Assembly (NCBI GenBank): GCA_964016985.1
Contig: OZ024826.1
Span: forward strand, 69,098,768-69,162,767
Direction of reading: 5' to 3'
Length of the DNA stretch: 64,000 nt
From: Anodontia alba
Lineage: Eukaryota; Mollusca; Bivalvia; Lucinida; Lucinidae
Every line of letters starts with the position of its first letter. The first letter of the stretch is position 1. Under the pieces are notes generated by a model. That model made no database searches, was not told the DNA's origin, and saw nothing but the letters and a program-made list of their open reading frames with translations. The position numbers were made by a program, and so were the translations under genes. Positions 45,916 to 56,140 of this stretch are shown piece by piece.

Positions 45916-46980
45916 GTGTGTGTTTATTTACCTTCTCCAAGAGCCTGGACAAGACATGACTGACATGGACTTTTGTTACAGGAATAAATAATTGTCGATG
46001 AACAATTAGTATGGGAATTAATGCCTGAAATACTTCTTGTTTCCCAACAAATAAAGAATATTTGCCTCTACTAGACTTCTATGCGAATTAAATCTATGGA
46101 GGAATTAAGTTATAGATATTTATATTACACATGAAAAGTCAAAAACTTTGACACTTGATGTGTATAGGAACCAAATTTATTCTTTATAATTTGGATCTAC
46201 TTGAAATATTTGTATTATTAGATAGAACAGAACTAATAAGGAATTAACTTGATCCATACATAGTTCTATTCTTGATAGTAACATATAATGTGTCTGATCT
46301 TCTAAATTTTTTGGGAATCTGACTGGTAATTTTTAGAAGATTGATAATTATATTATCAAAGGATCAGGAATCTTTTCGAAGACTGATTCTGAGTTCTAGA
46401 TAATGCACCAATTTTTCAACTATAAATTAGGAATCTTTAGTATCATTCTATCAGGTTGCAATATTATTCGAACTTCAGCCACCTGATAAAATTAAGTGTT
46501 TTCTACCAACTTATCAGATTGTAGTTTAATCTGAACATAAACAACCTGTATAAGTTAGGTACTTTTCAATCTCTCTATCCAATTGATCGTAACAACCCGA
46601 GGGGAAAGTTTAGATTATGATACCATAATGATCATAACTATGTACCAAAGAAAGAATAAGAAAGAAATTAATAACTTCCTTCTAATTATTATATGATTTC
46701 TGTTCTTTGTTTCTTCCGAAAGAGAAACAAATAAATTAATAAGAAGAAGGAGAGGTTAGGTAAACAATACGTTTATCTTCTCTTCTTATATTATCAAGTC
46801 ACAGCATGGAGCTAATCCCCTGCCGTAAAGCCTTACAGGGTAAAGATATTTCTGCAACGAGTTAAAAGAGGAACAGGTCTATAATCTTTCAAGTATTGTT
46901 AGATGTTCGATCATCATATACTTTCAGATTAATATGAATTTAATAGGTGCTACCTATATCCGTGCGTCCAAATTATTATC

Positions 46981-47232
46981 ACTTGCTTAAGAGGTGAGGT
47001 GGCCAAACTCAATCACAAACAAAAGTTCCATTTTTTTCTTCAATAGCCAAAAATCTACATTATTCTTGTATACCTCCCCTCCAATCTCCAAATGAATCTG
47101 TCCTCTCAAACTTTGCGTCAAAATGACAATAAACTTACAATGATTAGAGAAACTATAGACATTCTAAAAATAGGCTGTTTGATACACAAACAAGACATTA
47201 TGACATTGCCTTTTACTGATACGCATTCTAAA
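46981..47232. other. No gene recognised
   Basis: Short AT-rich stretch between the hairpin-dense segment and the next tandem-cored element. Confidence 0.4.
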
Positions 47233-48815
47233 CAAGAGGGCCAGGATGGCACTGTAACGCTCACCTGAGTATCATAGCACTTTGAGAACCTGACCTAGAA
47301 CTGATCAAGGCAAACATTCTGATCAAAATTCAAAATGATTATATTAACAAGTAAGACAATGTAGCATGTCTGATGGACTGTGAAATAGAGGTCAAGGTCA
47401 AATATGGATGACTGCACTCAAGAGGCCATGCTAAGATGTATGCATGTACTAAGTATCACTGGCTGTAGGAGCAATAGTTACTGAGAAACTGACCTAAACA
47501 CAAACACTTCACAAATACCAAATATCACTCTGTAGGACCAATAATTACTGAGAAACTGACCTAAACGGAAAAACTTAAGAAAGTCACTGGACAGTAAAAT
47601 ATACGTCACCTAGAAATCATTAAGACAAACATTTTGAGCAAGATTCATGATGATCACTTCAAAAATGTGACCTCTAGAGCGTCAACAAGGTTTTCCTTTG
47701 ATTTGGCCTGGTGACCTAGTTTCTGATATCAAGTTACCCAGTTTTAAATTAGACCTAGAAATCATCAAGAGGAAGAACTTTAGCAATATTTATGATAATT
47801 ATTTAAAAAATGTGACCTCTGGAGTGTTAACAAGGTTTTCCTTTGATTGCTTCATAAATGTGACCACTAGAGTGTTAACAAGGTTTTAAACTGATGTGGC
47901 CAGGTGACCTAGTTTTTGACCCAAAGTGACCCAGTTTCAAACTTGACCTAGAACTCATCAAGACAAACATTTTGAGCAAGATTCATGATGATTGCTTCAA
48001 AAATGTGACTGCTAGAGTGTTAACAAGGTTTTCCTTTGATTTGACCTGGTGATCTAGTTTTTGACCCCAAGTGACCCAGTTTCAAACTTGATCTCGAAAT
48101 CATCAAGACAAACAATTTGAGCAAGATTCATGATGACTGCTTGAAAAATGTGACCTCTAGAGTGTTAACAAGGTTTTCCGCTGATTTGGCCAGGTGACCT
48201 AGTTTTTGACCCCACATGACCAAGTTTCGAACTTGACCTAGAAATCAAGACAAACATTTTGAGCAAGATTCATGCTGATTTCTTCAAAAATGTGACCGCT
48301 AGAGTGTTAACAAGGTTTTCTGCTGATCTGGCCCCGTGACCTAGTTTTTGACCCCAAGTGACCCAGTTTCGAAACTGACCTAGAACTCATCAAGACAAAC
48401 ATTTTGAGCAAGATTCATGATGATTGCTTCAAAAATGTGACTGCTAGATAGTTAACAAGGTTTTCCTTTGATTTGGCCTGGTGACCTAGTTTTTGATCCC
48501 AAGTGACCCAGTTTTAAACCTGACCTAGAAATCATCAAGGCAAACATTTTGAGCAATATTCATGATGATTACTTTAAAAATGTGACCTCTAGAGTGTTAA
48601 CAAATTTTCTCTTTGATTTGACCTAGTGACCTAGTTTTTGACCCCAAGTGACCCAGTATCAAACTTGACCTAGATTTCATTGGGGCAAACAATCTGGGCG
48701 TTTCATCAAGATTGAGTCAAAACTGTGACCTCTAGATTGTTAACAAACTAATTGTTGACGACAGAGGACGGACGATGGACAACGGACGACGATGGACAGA
48801 GGATGATCACAATGG
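47233..48815 (+). mobile_element. Tandem-cored element D (copy D6), right end lost
   Basis: Head CAAGAGGGCCAGGATGGC, then CGCTCACCTGAGTATCATAG. About eight core units carry GAGTGTTAACAAGGTTTTCC, TGACCTAGTTTTTGACCCCA and AACATTTTGAGCAAGATTCA. An ACGG/GACG-rich run (48753-48800) follows. It breaks at GATCACAATGGATTA, where the usual GCTCACC hairpin is missing and the next array begins; a short overlap (CAATGGATTA) suggests a junction by recombination. Confidence 0.7.
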
Positions 48816-49166
48816 ATTAACACTGTCAGACAATAACAAAGGAGATAACGCCAAAAGTAAGAAAGGCAGAGTTGTCATTCTTGTATGCGACATGTTGTCT
48901 AGTCCTGTTCTACATTTCTACCAAGTATCATAAAAATATTCCAAAGGGTCTTTGACTTACAGAGTGGACACATTATCAATGAATAATCACTGTCCAATAT
49001 AACAAAGGGAGATAACGCCAAAAGTATGAAAGGCAGAGTTGTCATTCTTGTACACGACATATTGTCTGGTCCTGTTCTACATTTCTACCAAGTATCATAA
49101 AAATATTCCAAAGGGTCTTTGACTTACAGAGCAGACACGGAATCAAGGGATTATCACTGTCAAATA
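48816..49166 (+). repeat. Tandem array E, about 165-bp units, left block
   Basis: Units: AACAAAGGGAGATAACGCCA, AAGGCAGAGTTGTCATTCTT, TCTGGTCCTGTTCTACATTT and ATTCCAAAGGGTCTTTGACT. Interrupted at 49167 by element F and resuming at 50492. The same array is seen again at 57930-58452. Confidence 0.75.
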
Positions 49167-50491
49167 CTAGAGCAAGTGCCCAGAGGGTTACGAATACCCC
49201 TGGCAGGCGCCATTTCTTAATTATAAAATATTTTAAAGTTAATGACAATGATACAAGGCAAGACATAGTTTACAATGTCAGTCTCTGAGTGACACTGATC
49301 TATCATTCCAAGTACAACTTTCCTGGAGTAAATAGTCTTCAAGACATGAAGCAAATTTGCTGGGCCATAAAATATAGGTCACTGACCTGCATATACTTGA
49401 GAAGTTAATCTGATGGTCACACTGATGCATTATACCAACTATGATGTTAATCCATTAAATAATCTAAAAGATATTAAGCAAAATAACTAGACCATGAAAT
49501 ATAGGTCATACTGATTTATATTTACTTTGACATGAAAATTTGGGTCACACTGTGTCATTGTATGTAAATATGATATTTAGGTATCAAACAGTGGGAGATA
49601 TAAGACAAAATCACAGGGCTATGAAATATAGGTCACATAATCCCAAAATATGATAGTAATACATCAAATTGTCTTCAAGATGTAACATAAAATCACTGGA
49701 GTATGAAATATAGGTCACAGTGACCTACATTTACTTTTAGGTCAACTGTTGGATCATAATCCCAAATAATGATGTTCATACATCAATTACCATTCAAGAT
49801 ATAAGGCAAAATTACTGGACCATGAAATTTGTTATGCTGTCAATCGTGGTGTCACACAGAACCAATATTCCAAGTATCACATTAATCCATGAAAAAGTCT
49901 TCAAGATATAAGGCAAAATGGCCTGAGCATGAGAATATGATCACAATGACCTTGACCTTATTACACTGAATGTTGATGTGATAAACATGTCTGATGCCCA
50001 TCCTTCTTTAAGAAGTCGTTTGTATAAACAAACTGCAACATACTACTTTATTGAGGCATTAATCCATGAAATAGGCTTCAAAATCACTGAAGCATGAAAA
50101 TAAGGTCACAATGACCTTATTACACTGAATGTTGATGAGATAAACATGTCTGATGCCCATCCTTCTTTAATAAGAGGTTGTTTGTATAAACAAACTGCAA
50201 TATACTACTTTATTGGGGTGTCCTAGATTTTGACCTCTAGCCCCACCCTGGGGCATGACCCAGGGGTTCAGAGACGTAGAATGGAAGAGAACCCTCCCAG
50301 GTACCCCCATACCAAATATGAAAAGTTTTTGAATAGTGGCTGCAGAATTATAAGTAATCAAAAAACTTCGAAGTAAAACTTGGTTATAGAAAGGGTTAAC
50401 GGATGGAATCACATCCGGACAGACGGATGGACTAACGGAACGGACGAAAACTATATACCCCTTTGGCATACTTTGTATGCCGGGGGTATAA
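49167..50491 (+). mobile_element. Tandem-cored element F nested in array E
   Basis: Head CTAGAGCAAGTGCCC, with ATACCCCTGGCA at 49194-49205. Tail hairpin GGCATACTTTGTATGCC followed by GGGGGTATAA. Head and tail motifs are complementary (11 of 12). The core has loose repeats with ATGAAATATAGGTCA and AATCACTGG. A duplicated 140-base piece (TACACTGAATGTTGATG.GATAAACATGTCTGATGC) lies at about 49965 and 50125. A short ACGG-like run precedes the tail. Deletion rejoins GTCAAATA and TAACAAAGGG exactly as in the intact unit at about 58088, with no target duplication. Confidence 0.75.
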
Positions 50492-50850
50492 TAACAAAGG
50501 GAGATAACGCAAACGAAGAAAGGCAGAGTTGTCATTCTTGTACACCACATATCATCTGGTCCTGTTCTACATTTCTGCCAAGTACCATCGAAATATTCGA
50601 AAGGGTATTCCAGTTACAGAGCAGATGAGAAATCTATTTCAAACATAACAAAGGGAAATCTCCAAAAGTAAGAAAGCCAGAGTTGTCATTCTTGTACGCC
50701 ACACGTCGTCTGGTCCTGTTCTACATTTCTACCAAGTATCATAAAAATATTCCAAAGGGTCTTTGACTTACAGAGCGGACACGGAATCAATGGATTATCA
50801 CTGTCAGACAATAACAAAGGAGACAACGCCAAAAGTAAGAAAAGCAGAGT
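50492..50850 (+). repeat. Tandem array E, middle block
   Basis: Two units continue array E (see 48816-49166). The chance frames read through it are repeat artefacts. Confidence 0.7.
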
Positions 50851-51700
50851 CACCGCGTCCAACCGTAACGCCGGATAACCGGTCGTAACGCCGGATTTTC
50901 GGTCAAATAACGCCGGATTACGGTATTTTTCGTAGGATTCGCCGCCATTTTAAGAACCGCGTTTGACGGTGGGTAGACAAAAACATTTATCTAAAATATT
51001 AGGATAGTTTCATCGAACATGAAAAGTAGCCTATCCGGATCAACATATATTGTTCTAACTGCTAAATATTCAATTGATACATATACTTTGCCGAAAATGT
51101 CAAACACTCAAAGAGAAAATGGTTGTGCAGGTTCGGCCATACAATAAAAAAGCATTCTTACCAGAGGAGTTCGTACTTTTTTCATTTTCTCAAAATTTCT
51201 GAACTGCTAATGGATGAAAATGCATTTGAAAATGACCTTGTATCATAAACTGGCCGTTGCTAAAACTATTTTACCGACGAAACAAAGACCGAGGCACAAT
51301 CCACGAAATTTAAGGTAACGCCGGATAAAACGGTGTCTTCTTGATCTACAACTGGCCAGTATTTTCGCAGACGAACACACTTGTAAAGATAAAACTTTAC
51401 CTTCACAGTCCAATACCAATTAGTCGACACTATAAATTGTCTTAGTTTTAGTATATGAAGTATCTGAATATATCAATCACATAAAAGATCAAGCACCTCC
51501 GTATACTTCAAAAAAGAATTTAGATTTACGTACTTTCATCCACAGCTTTTATCCGGTATTCTCGCGGACAAACACACTTGAGAGCGTCTATTCAGAAAGC
51601 TGTAACAATTAGAGTGTGCAAAATAGAGTTAAACATAATCATTAAAATTGTATAACTTGTTCAAGTAGTTTGCAGACTCCCTCTGGGTTCCTTTAGAAAA
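50851..51700. other. Unassigned sequence with a TAACGCCGGAT cluster
   Basis: TAACGCCGGAT occurs three times within 50879-50927 and again at 51316. GCCAGTATTTTCGCAGACGAACACACTTG (about 51355) has a relative near 51555 (TCGCGGACAAACACACTTG). No element ends or gene recognised. Confidence 0.4.
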
Positions 51701-52264
51701 TGGAGTGATCATATCGTTTACCTCATGTTTTGTTATCCTGCCCTCAATTTGGTTCTATTACATTTTCCCTTTCATTTTAAGAATCCTTAGATATGGTTAT
51801 CATTGTATGGAGAGGCATGAGTATGGCGTGATATACGTTGCAATATTGTATCTGATAATATATTTGTTCCATATTAAAAATATGTATTCTATATAAAGAT
51901 ATTTATTGCCAATAAAATATATTTATTTACAATAAAACATTTATTTGCAATATAAAAATATATCTCTTTGCTACATGAATATTTATTGCCAATAGTAATA
52001 TATTTATTTACGATAAAATATTCATTGGCAATAAAAATATATTTATTCACAACAAAAATATTTATGTGCGATGTATACATATTTTTTTTGCAAATTTTAA
52101 ATATGCATTGATACAATATTTTAAGTGGACAATAAAAAATCACAATATATAGAATATATATTTATTTGCAAAAAAAAAAAAATAAATAAAATAAAAGAAT
52201 TATTGACAATTTTTACAGAAAAATAATATATTCATTGTAAGTTTAAAATATATATATATATATA

Positions 52265-52906
52265 GGGTAAAATTAGCATTGTGGGATATGATGTAGCCTT
52301 GTAACAGATAATTTCATTGGCTCCGGTGGTTTGATCCTTGGTCAACTCGCTGCTTAGATTTTCGCACCTTAAACTTTCGTCCTTAGATGCCCCCATGTTT
52401 GCCGGTTTTTACAGAATGTTAAAGACTTTGTTGCAGTTTTTGTTAACTCTTCAATTAGAGTTTTAGCTCTAGTTTCCCACGGAAACATTAGGACCATTAG
52501 AAACATATGGACTAGTGGTCCAAGATCAGCCCCCAAGATCTGGACTATATATTCAAGACTTAGTATATAATGCTTTTAGGTTTAAAAAATCGTATGGGCC
52601 ATTATTCCGCGCGAATTACTAGTCACATCCAAAACAAAGAAACTGAACACACGAGAGAAATACTGAGTTGACTTGTGTTCGGGGGGGGGGGGGGGGGGGA
52701 GGGGGGGTGGGAGGTGACCAAGAATCAAAAGGTGCGAACTGACTAAGGTTGAAACGGCTAAGAATCGAGTTGACCATAAACCGCGAACCAAAACAATATG
52801 GCAGCGCTCTGTATAATCAATAGAGGGTGCCATTATTAGGTTTCACAAAGCCAATGAAATTCACTGATACAAAACCATGTCATATTCCACAATGCTAATT
52901 TTACCC
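52265..52906. repeat. MITE-like element with GGGTAAAATTAGCATTGTGG ends
   Basis: Arms of about 60 bp: GGGTAAAATTAGCATTGTGG on the left and its complement at the right edge (CAATGCTAATTTTACCC), continuing to AATTTCATTGGCT. A second inner pair (GGTCAACTCG / CGAGTTGACC) lies inside. A nearly pure G run sits at 52681-52714. No clear target duplication. Confidence 0.8.
52681..52714 (+). repeat. Poly-G tract
   Basis: Nineteen consecutive G, then A, seven G, T and GGG. It is able to form G-quadruplexes and is prone to length change or assembly error. Confidence 0.95.
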
Positions 52907-53058
52907 AACATATTTTTAGCACATTGCTGATAAATATTTTTTATTGTGACACAATAGAATATTGATTCAATAAATATGTATCAATTTTATTAACATATTT
53001 CATACTTTGAATGAATATATTTTTATTGCCAATACATATCTTTTGTTGCCGATGAATA

Positions 53059-54399
53059 CGAGGGATGTTCGAAATGAATTGCTTATTTCTATCTGGAGAC
53101 TTCAAATTTCAGGTTAGCCCAAAAGTACTCATTTCATGCCCTGGAAGTACTCCCCGTGGCTAGAAATGCAAAGTTTCAACCGATGTATCCACTTCTTGAA
53201 GGCGTCACGGTACGCTGATTTGGGCACAGTAATAAGGTACTGATGAATGGCAGATCCAAGTGCCTGTCTGGACTGGTATTTCCACTCAGCAAGGAATGAT
53301 TTCAATTTCGGAAACAAAAAGAAATCACATGCGGCAAGGTCTGGGGAATACGGGGGGTGAGGCAAAACAGTTACTTTTTCTTTCTTCAAAAACGCCGTAA
53401 CTATTGCGGAGGTATGAGCTGGGGCAGTGTCATGTAGAAGACGGACATGTTTAAAACCAGTGGCAGGGCGTCGTTTCTGATAATACTTTTTCAGTTTCTT
53501 CAGTACTACGTCTTTGTAGTACTTTCCGGTGATGCTTTTGACCTTTTTCACTGGCACTTTTATTGCGACTCCTTCACCAGAGAAGAAGATTGCATACAAA
53601 ACCTTCTTTGTACTCAAAGAACGTTTGGCAATTATTGGGCGTTTGCTGTGTTTAGTGGCCCAGATCCTATTGCTAACCTTTCTGACGGGCTCAAAATAAT
53701 GGACCCAGGTTTCATCACCTGTGACGACATTGGCAAACTGCTTTTTGTCATATTTTGGAAACATTTGAAGCAGCTTTTTGGCCACTTTAACCCGTTGCCT
53801 CTTTTGCTTGTCAGTCAACAGATGTGGCACACATCTAGCAGAAATCTTTCTGACTTTCAAATGCTTCTTCAAAATAAAGTGAACCGTTGAAAGTGATATG
53901 CCTACCTTTCGTGCAATATCACGAAGTGTAAATCTGGCATCTCCTTCAATGATTTCTCTTATTTTGGAAACGATTTCTTTACGAGATGCAGATTTTAGCC
54001 TACCTGATTTTGGTGCATTTTTGATGGACTCTACACCAGACTCAAATTTCTTTTTCCACCGCCGAACTGTGTCATAAGACACACAAGAAGGTCCAAAAGC
54101 AGTAGAAATTTCAGTCATCAGCTTCTTCAAAGAACAACCAAGTTTTGAGTGAGCTTTGATGTAAGCCCGTATTTCATCTTTTTTGTCGACGCTTCTACCA
54201 ACTATTTTTACTGCAGTGGTCAATGACTGCATGTATTCAAATGGCAAATTTTATGTCTTACACTTAGTCTAACATGTACATTTATACACCATTGTGTAGA
54301 TATTGAATAGCCCTATACAGGCATGTATTGGTTTTTATTGTGCCCCACGTGGATATCGAGCTAGAGGACAATAAGCAAATCATTTCGAACATCCCTCGT
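53059..54399 (-). mobile_element. Mariner transposon, apparently intact
   Basis: 29-bp terminal inverted repeats starting CGAGGGATGTTCGAAATGA, with one mismatch between ends by eye; TA target duplications at 53057-53058 and 54400-54401; 1341 bp with a single full-length transposase frame. It lies inside the long inverted-repeat element 51822-55546. Close to the canonical 1.3-kb mariner size. Confidence 0.95.
53129..54247 (-). CDS. Mariner DD34D transposase, full-length frame
   Basis: 372 codons, uninterrupted, from ATG at 54247 to TGA near 53129. An N-terminal paired helix-turn-helix region (DEIRAYIKAHSKLGCSLKKL; then SYDTVRRWKKKFESG; then LRDIARKVGISLSTVHFILK) should bind the inverted repeats. 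A linker with CVPHLLT corresponds to the WVPHEL motif. The catalytic triad is VTGDETWVHYFEP, LLHDTAPAHTS and PYSPDLAACDFFLFP, with 34 residues between the second and third Asp. A later Met might be the real start, since mariner proteins are usually nearer 345 residues. It would cut and paste the element at TA in the nucleus. No inactivating change is visible, so activity is possible but unproven. Confidence 0.95.
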   Translation of the reverse strand: MPFEYMQSLTTAVKIVGRSVDKKDEIRAYIKAHSKLGCSLKKLMTEISTAFGPSCVSYDTVRRWKKKFESGVESIKNAPKSGRLKSASRKEIVSKIREIIEGDARFTLRDIARKVGISLSTVHFILKKHLKVRKISARCVPHLLTDKQKRQRVKVAKKLLQMFPKYDKKQFANVVTGDETWVHYFEPVRKVSNRIWATKHSKRPIIAKRSLSTKKVLYAIFFSGEGVAIKVPVKKVKSITGKYYKDVVLKKLKKYYQKRRPATGFKHVRLLHDTAPAHTSAIVTAFLKKEKVTVLPHPPYSPDLAACDFFLFPKLKSFLAEWKYQSRQALGSAIHQYLITVPKSAYRDAFKKWIHRLKLCISSHGEYFQGMK

Positions 54400-54425
54400 A
54401 TACTTATTATAGAACAAATATTTTT

Positions 54426-55265
54426 GTAGGGATTAAGTTATTAATCCAATATTAATGTGGACGGAAACGCTTAGTTTGGCCATGCAGGATTCACGTGATC
54501 TAGCCTCCCTCTTCTCCTTATGTTTACAAGCACGTGATGTCTGTCGCCCCTGTCTGTGGATCAGTCCACTCCTCTGCCTGGAACCTTGGTAACGCCTAAA
54601 TCAGCCAATCAGATTACAGTCCTGATTTGGCGCCACAGATCTGATAACGGCCCCGCATCAGTTCGGTTTTATGCAAGCTGCTGGCAGCATCAAATTTTGC
54701 TAAATAATTTTTTTTTTTATCATCGTTATTATGTACCGTAGTTTAGTTTTACTAGTAGATTAGTCGAGTGGACCATTTATTATGGGTGTGGCATTATCTG
54801 GCGTTTTGCTTGCTACCTAGTTATAATGACATGGACACCTCAGTGCTCTCAGGTGCTAGAGATTCGTGGTTTGGTATAACTGAAGCAGTGAATCCTATCG
54901 CGAAAGACCTTTCCATAGACAGGACTATGATACCGTGACAAGTTCTATCAGTGTTATTTATTCTAGGGATTTATTCAGTGTTATTTAATTCAGGGATTTA
55001 TATTGCACAAAAACTTTTGCATAGACAGGACTATATATTGTGACATTTAGGTTTCGTCAGTGCTACTTATACCGCTATTCCAAGGAGATCATTTCATGAC
55101 ATAAAGCCAGTATATTATCAAGCATCGTTAAATGTGTTTATTATATATGCAGTTCATTATTTCACATATCTTGCTGGCTTATGCAATAAATGGTCTACAG
55201 GCCCCAAACCCAGTCTTCATCATTGTTGCTTCCCCCTTGCGCTCAATTCAGCCCTGGTTGTTAGT
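54426..55265. other. Possible solo LTR or promoter-like insert
   Basis: Unlike its AT-rich surroundings, this stretch has two CACGTG boxes (about 54493 and 54531), a CCAATCAG box (about 54605) and an AATAAA (about 55187). A segment with CATAGACAGGACTAT is repeated directly about 110 bases apart (54914 and 55021). These are LTR-like features, but no partner LTR, TG..CA boundary or duplication could be fixed. Confidence 0.25.
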
Positions 55266-55552
55266 CAGAATTAATATTTTGAAAAAATTATAATTTTATT
55301 GCCAATAAATAAATTTAATTGCCAATAAATATATTTTATTGCCAATGAATATTTATTTTGCAAATAAATATATTTATTGCCAATAAATAAGATTTATTGC
55401 TCATAAATATATTTTATTGCCAATAAATATCTATTTTGCATATAAATATATTTTTATTGGGCATAAATATCTTAATATAGAATACATATTTGAATATGCA
55501 ACAAATATATTACCTGATACTATATTGCAACGTATATCACGCCATACATGAG

Positions 55553-56138
55553 TACATACCAGGAATAATGTATTTAAAAACGGTGATAGTTTTAGTTGTA
55601 ATCTGTTTTGTGGGACGCAAGTACTCGGAGGCGTGGGTTATGCGTTAAAACGCCTGATTCGACTGAACATAGCATTTGTATATTTAAGTCTCTATTGTGG
55701 CAGGATGCAGTTGTAGCTATAACGGTTCTTCTGATTTGTCTTTTTCTAGAAAAAGTCCAGTTATCGTCTAAATCTGGTTAGTAAAGCACTTCATTTAGTT
55801 CTGTATTTGGATTCCCTGTAAATAACACGTCATAACATGATTACCTGATACAAAAGTAAAAAAGATTGCCCTTGGAAACAAAGAACACACTACAGATTAG
55901 AAAATGGGAGTCTTCCTGCACCCGTTTTTGCTCACGTAACAGTTTCGTAGTGCTATTGCACAGTTGTTGTGTGGGCGATGTGTTCGCAGAACGTGTGTTT
56001 GTTTATGGATGACAGGCTTCGATGATGACAAATGATGTACAAAAGTAAGTTCTACTAGACAAGAGAGGCAATTTAAAAACCAACAAAATTTATTTGTCAA
56101 ATTCTTTGCAACATATTTTTGATCAAAGGACAACTAAA
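55553..56138. other. No gene recognised
   Basis: Unique-looking sequence between the long inverted-repeat element and a pogo-like MITE. Frames are short and lack known motifs. Confidence 0.4.
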
Positions 56139-56140
56139 TA

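Larger units (their letters stand above)
44706..46980. other. Hairpin-dense segment, right block
   Basis: Continues the left block after the Copia element; a SINE (45025-45264) and a TA microsatellite (45855-45910) are later additions. Stems include AAATGTAC/GTACATT near 44822-44850, AGTCCTG/CAGGACT at 45426-45432 and 45453-45459, CTTCTATTGT/ACAATGGAAG near 45493-45535, AATTTCCTT/AAGGAAATT at 45620-45628 and 45642-45650, TATCAGGT/ACCTGATA at 46449-46456 and 46481-46488, CAGATT/AATCTG near 46513, TTTGTTTCT/AGAAACAAA at 46706-46714 and 46723-46731, and CCCTG/CAGGG near 46818-46840. No protein frame of note. Confidence 0.7.
51822..55546. mobile_element. Long inverted-repeat element, 6-bp target duplication
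   Basis: Arms start TATGGCGTGATATACGTTGC on both strands and stay similar through a zone of TTGCCAATAAATATATTT-like minisatellite (about 51890-52250 and 55285-55490). A perfect direct CATGAG lies at 51816-51821 and 55547-55552. The interior carries a nested MITE (52265-52906) and a mariner (53059-54399). Without these it is roughly 1.7 kb and has no protein of its own. A 6-bp duplication is known for Polintons and a few other superfamilies, but the ends fit none I can name. Confidence 0.8.

Noticed and set aside
53447..53890. 147-codon plus-strand frame inside mariner
   Set aside because: Antisense shadow of the DD34D transposase, which has all motifs on the minus strand.
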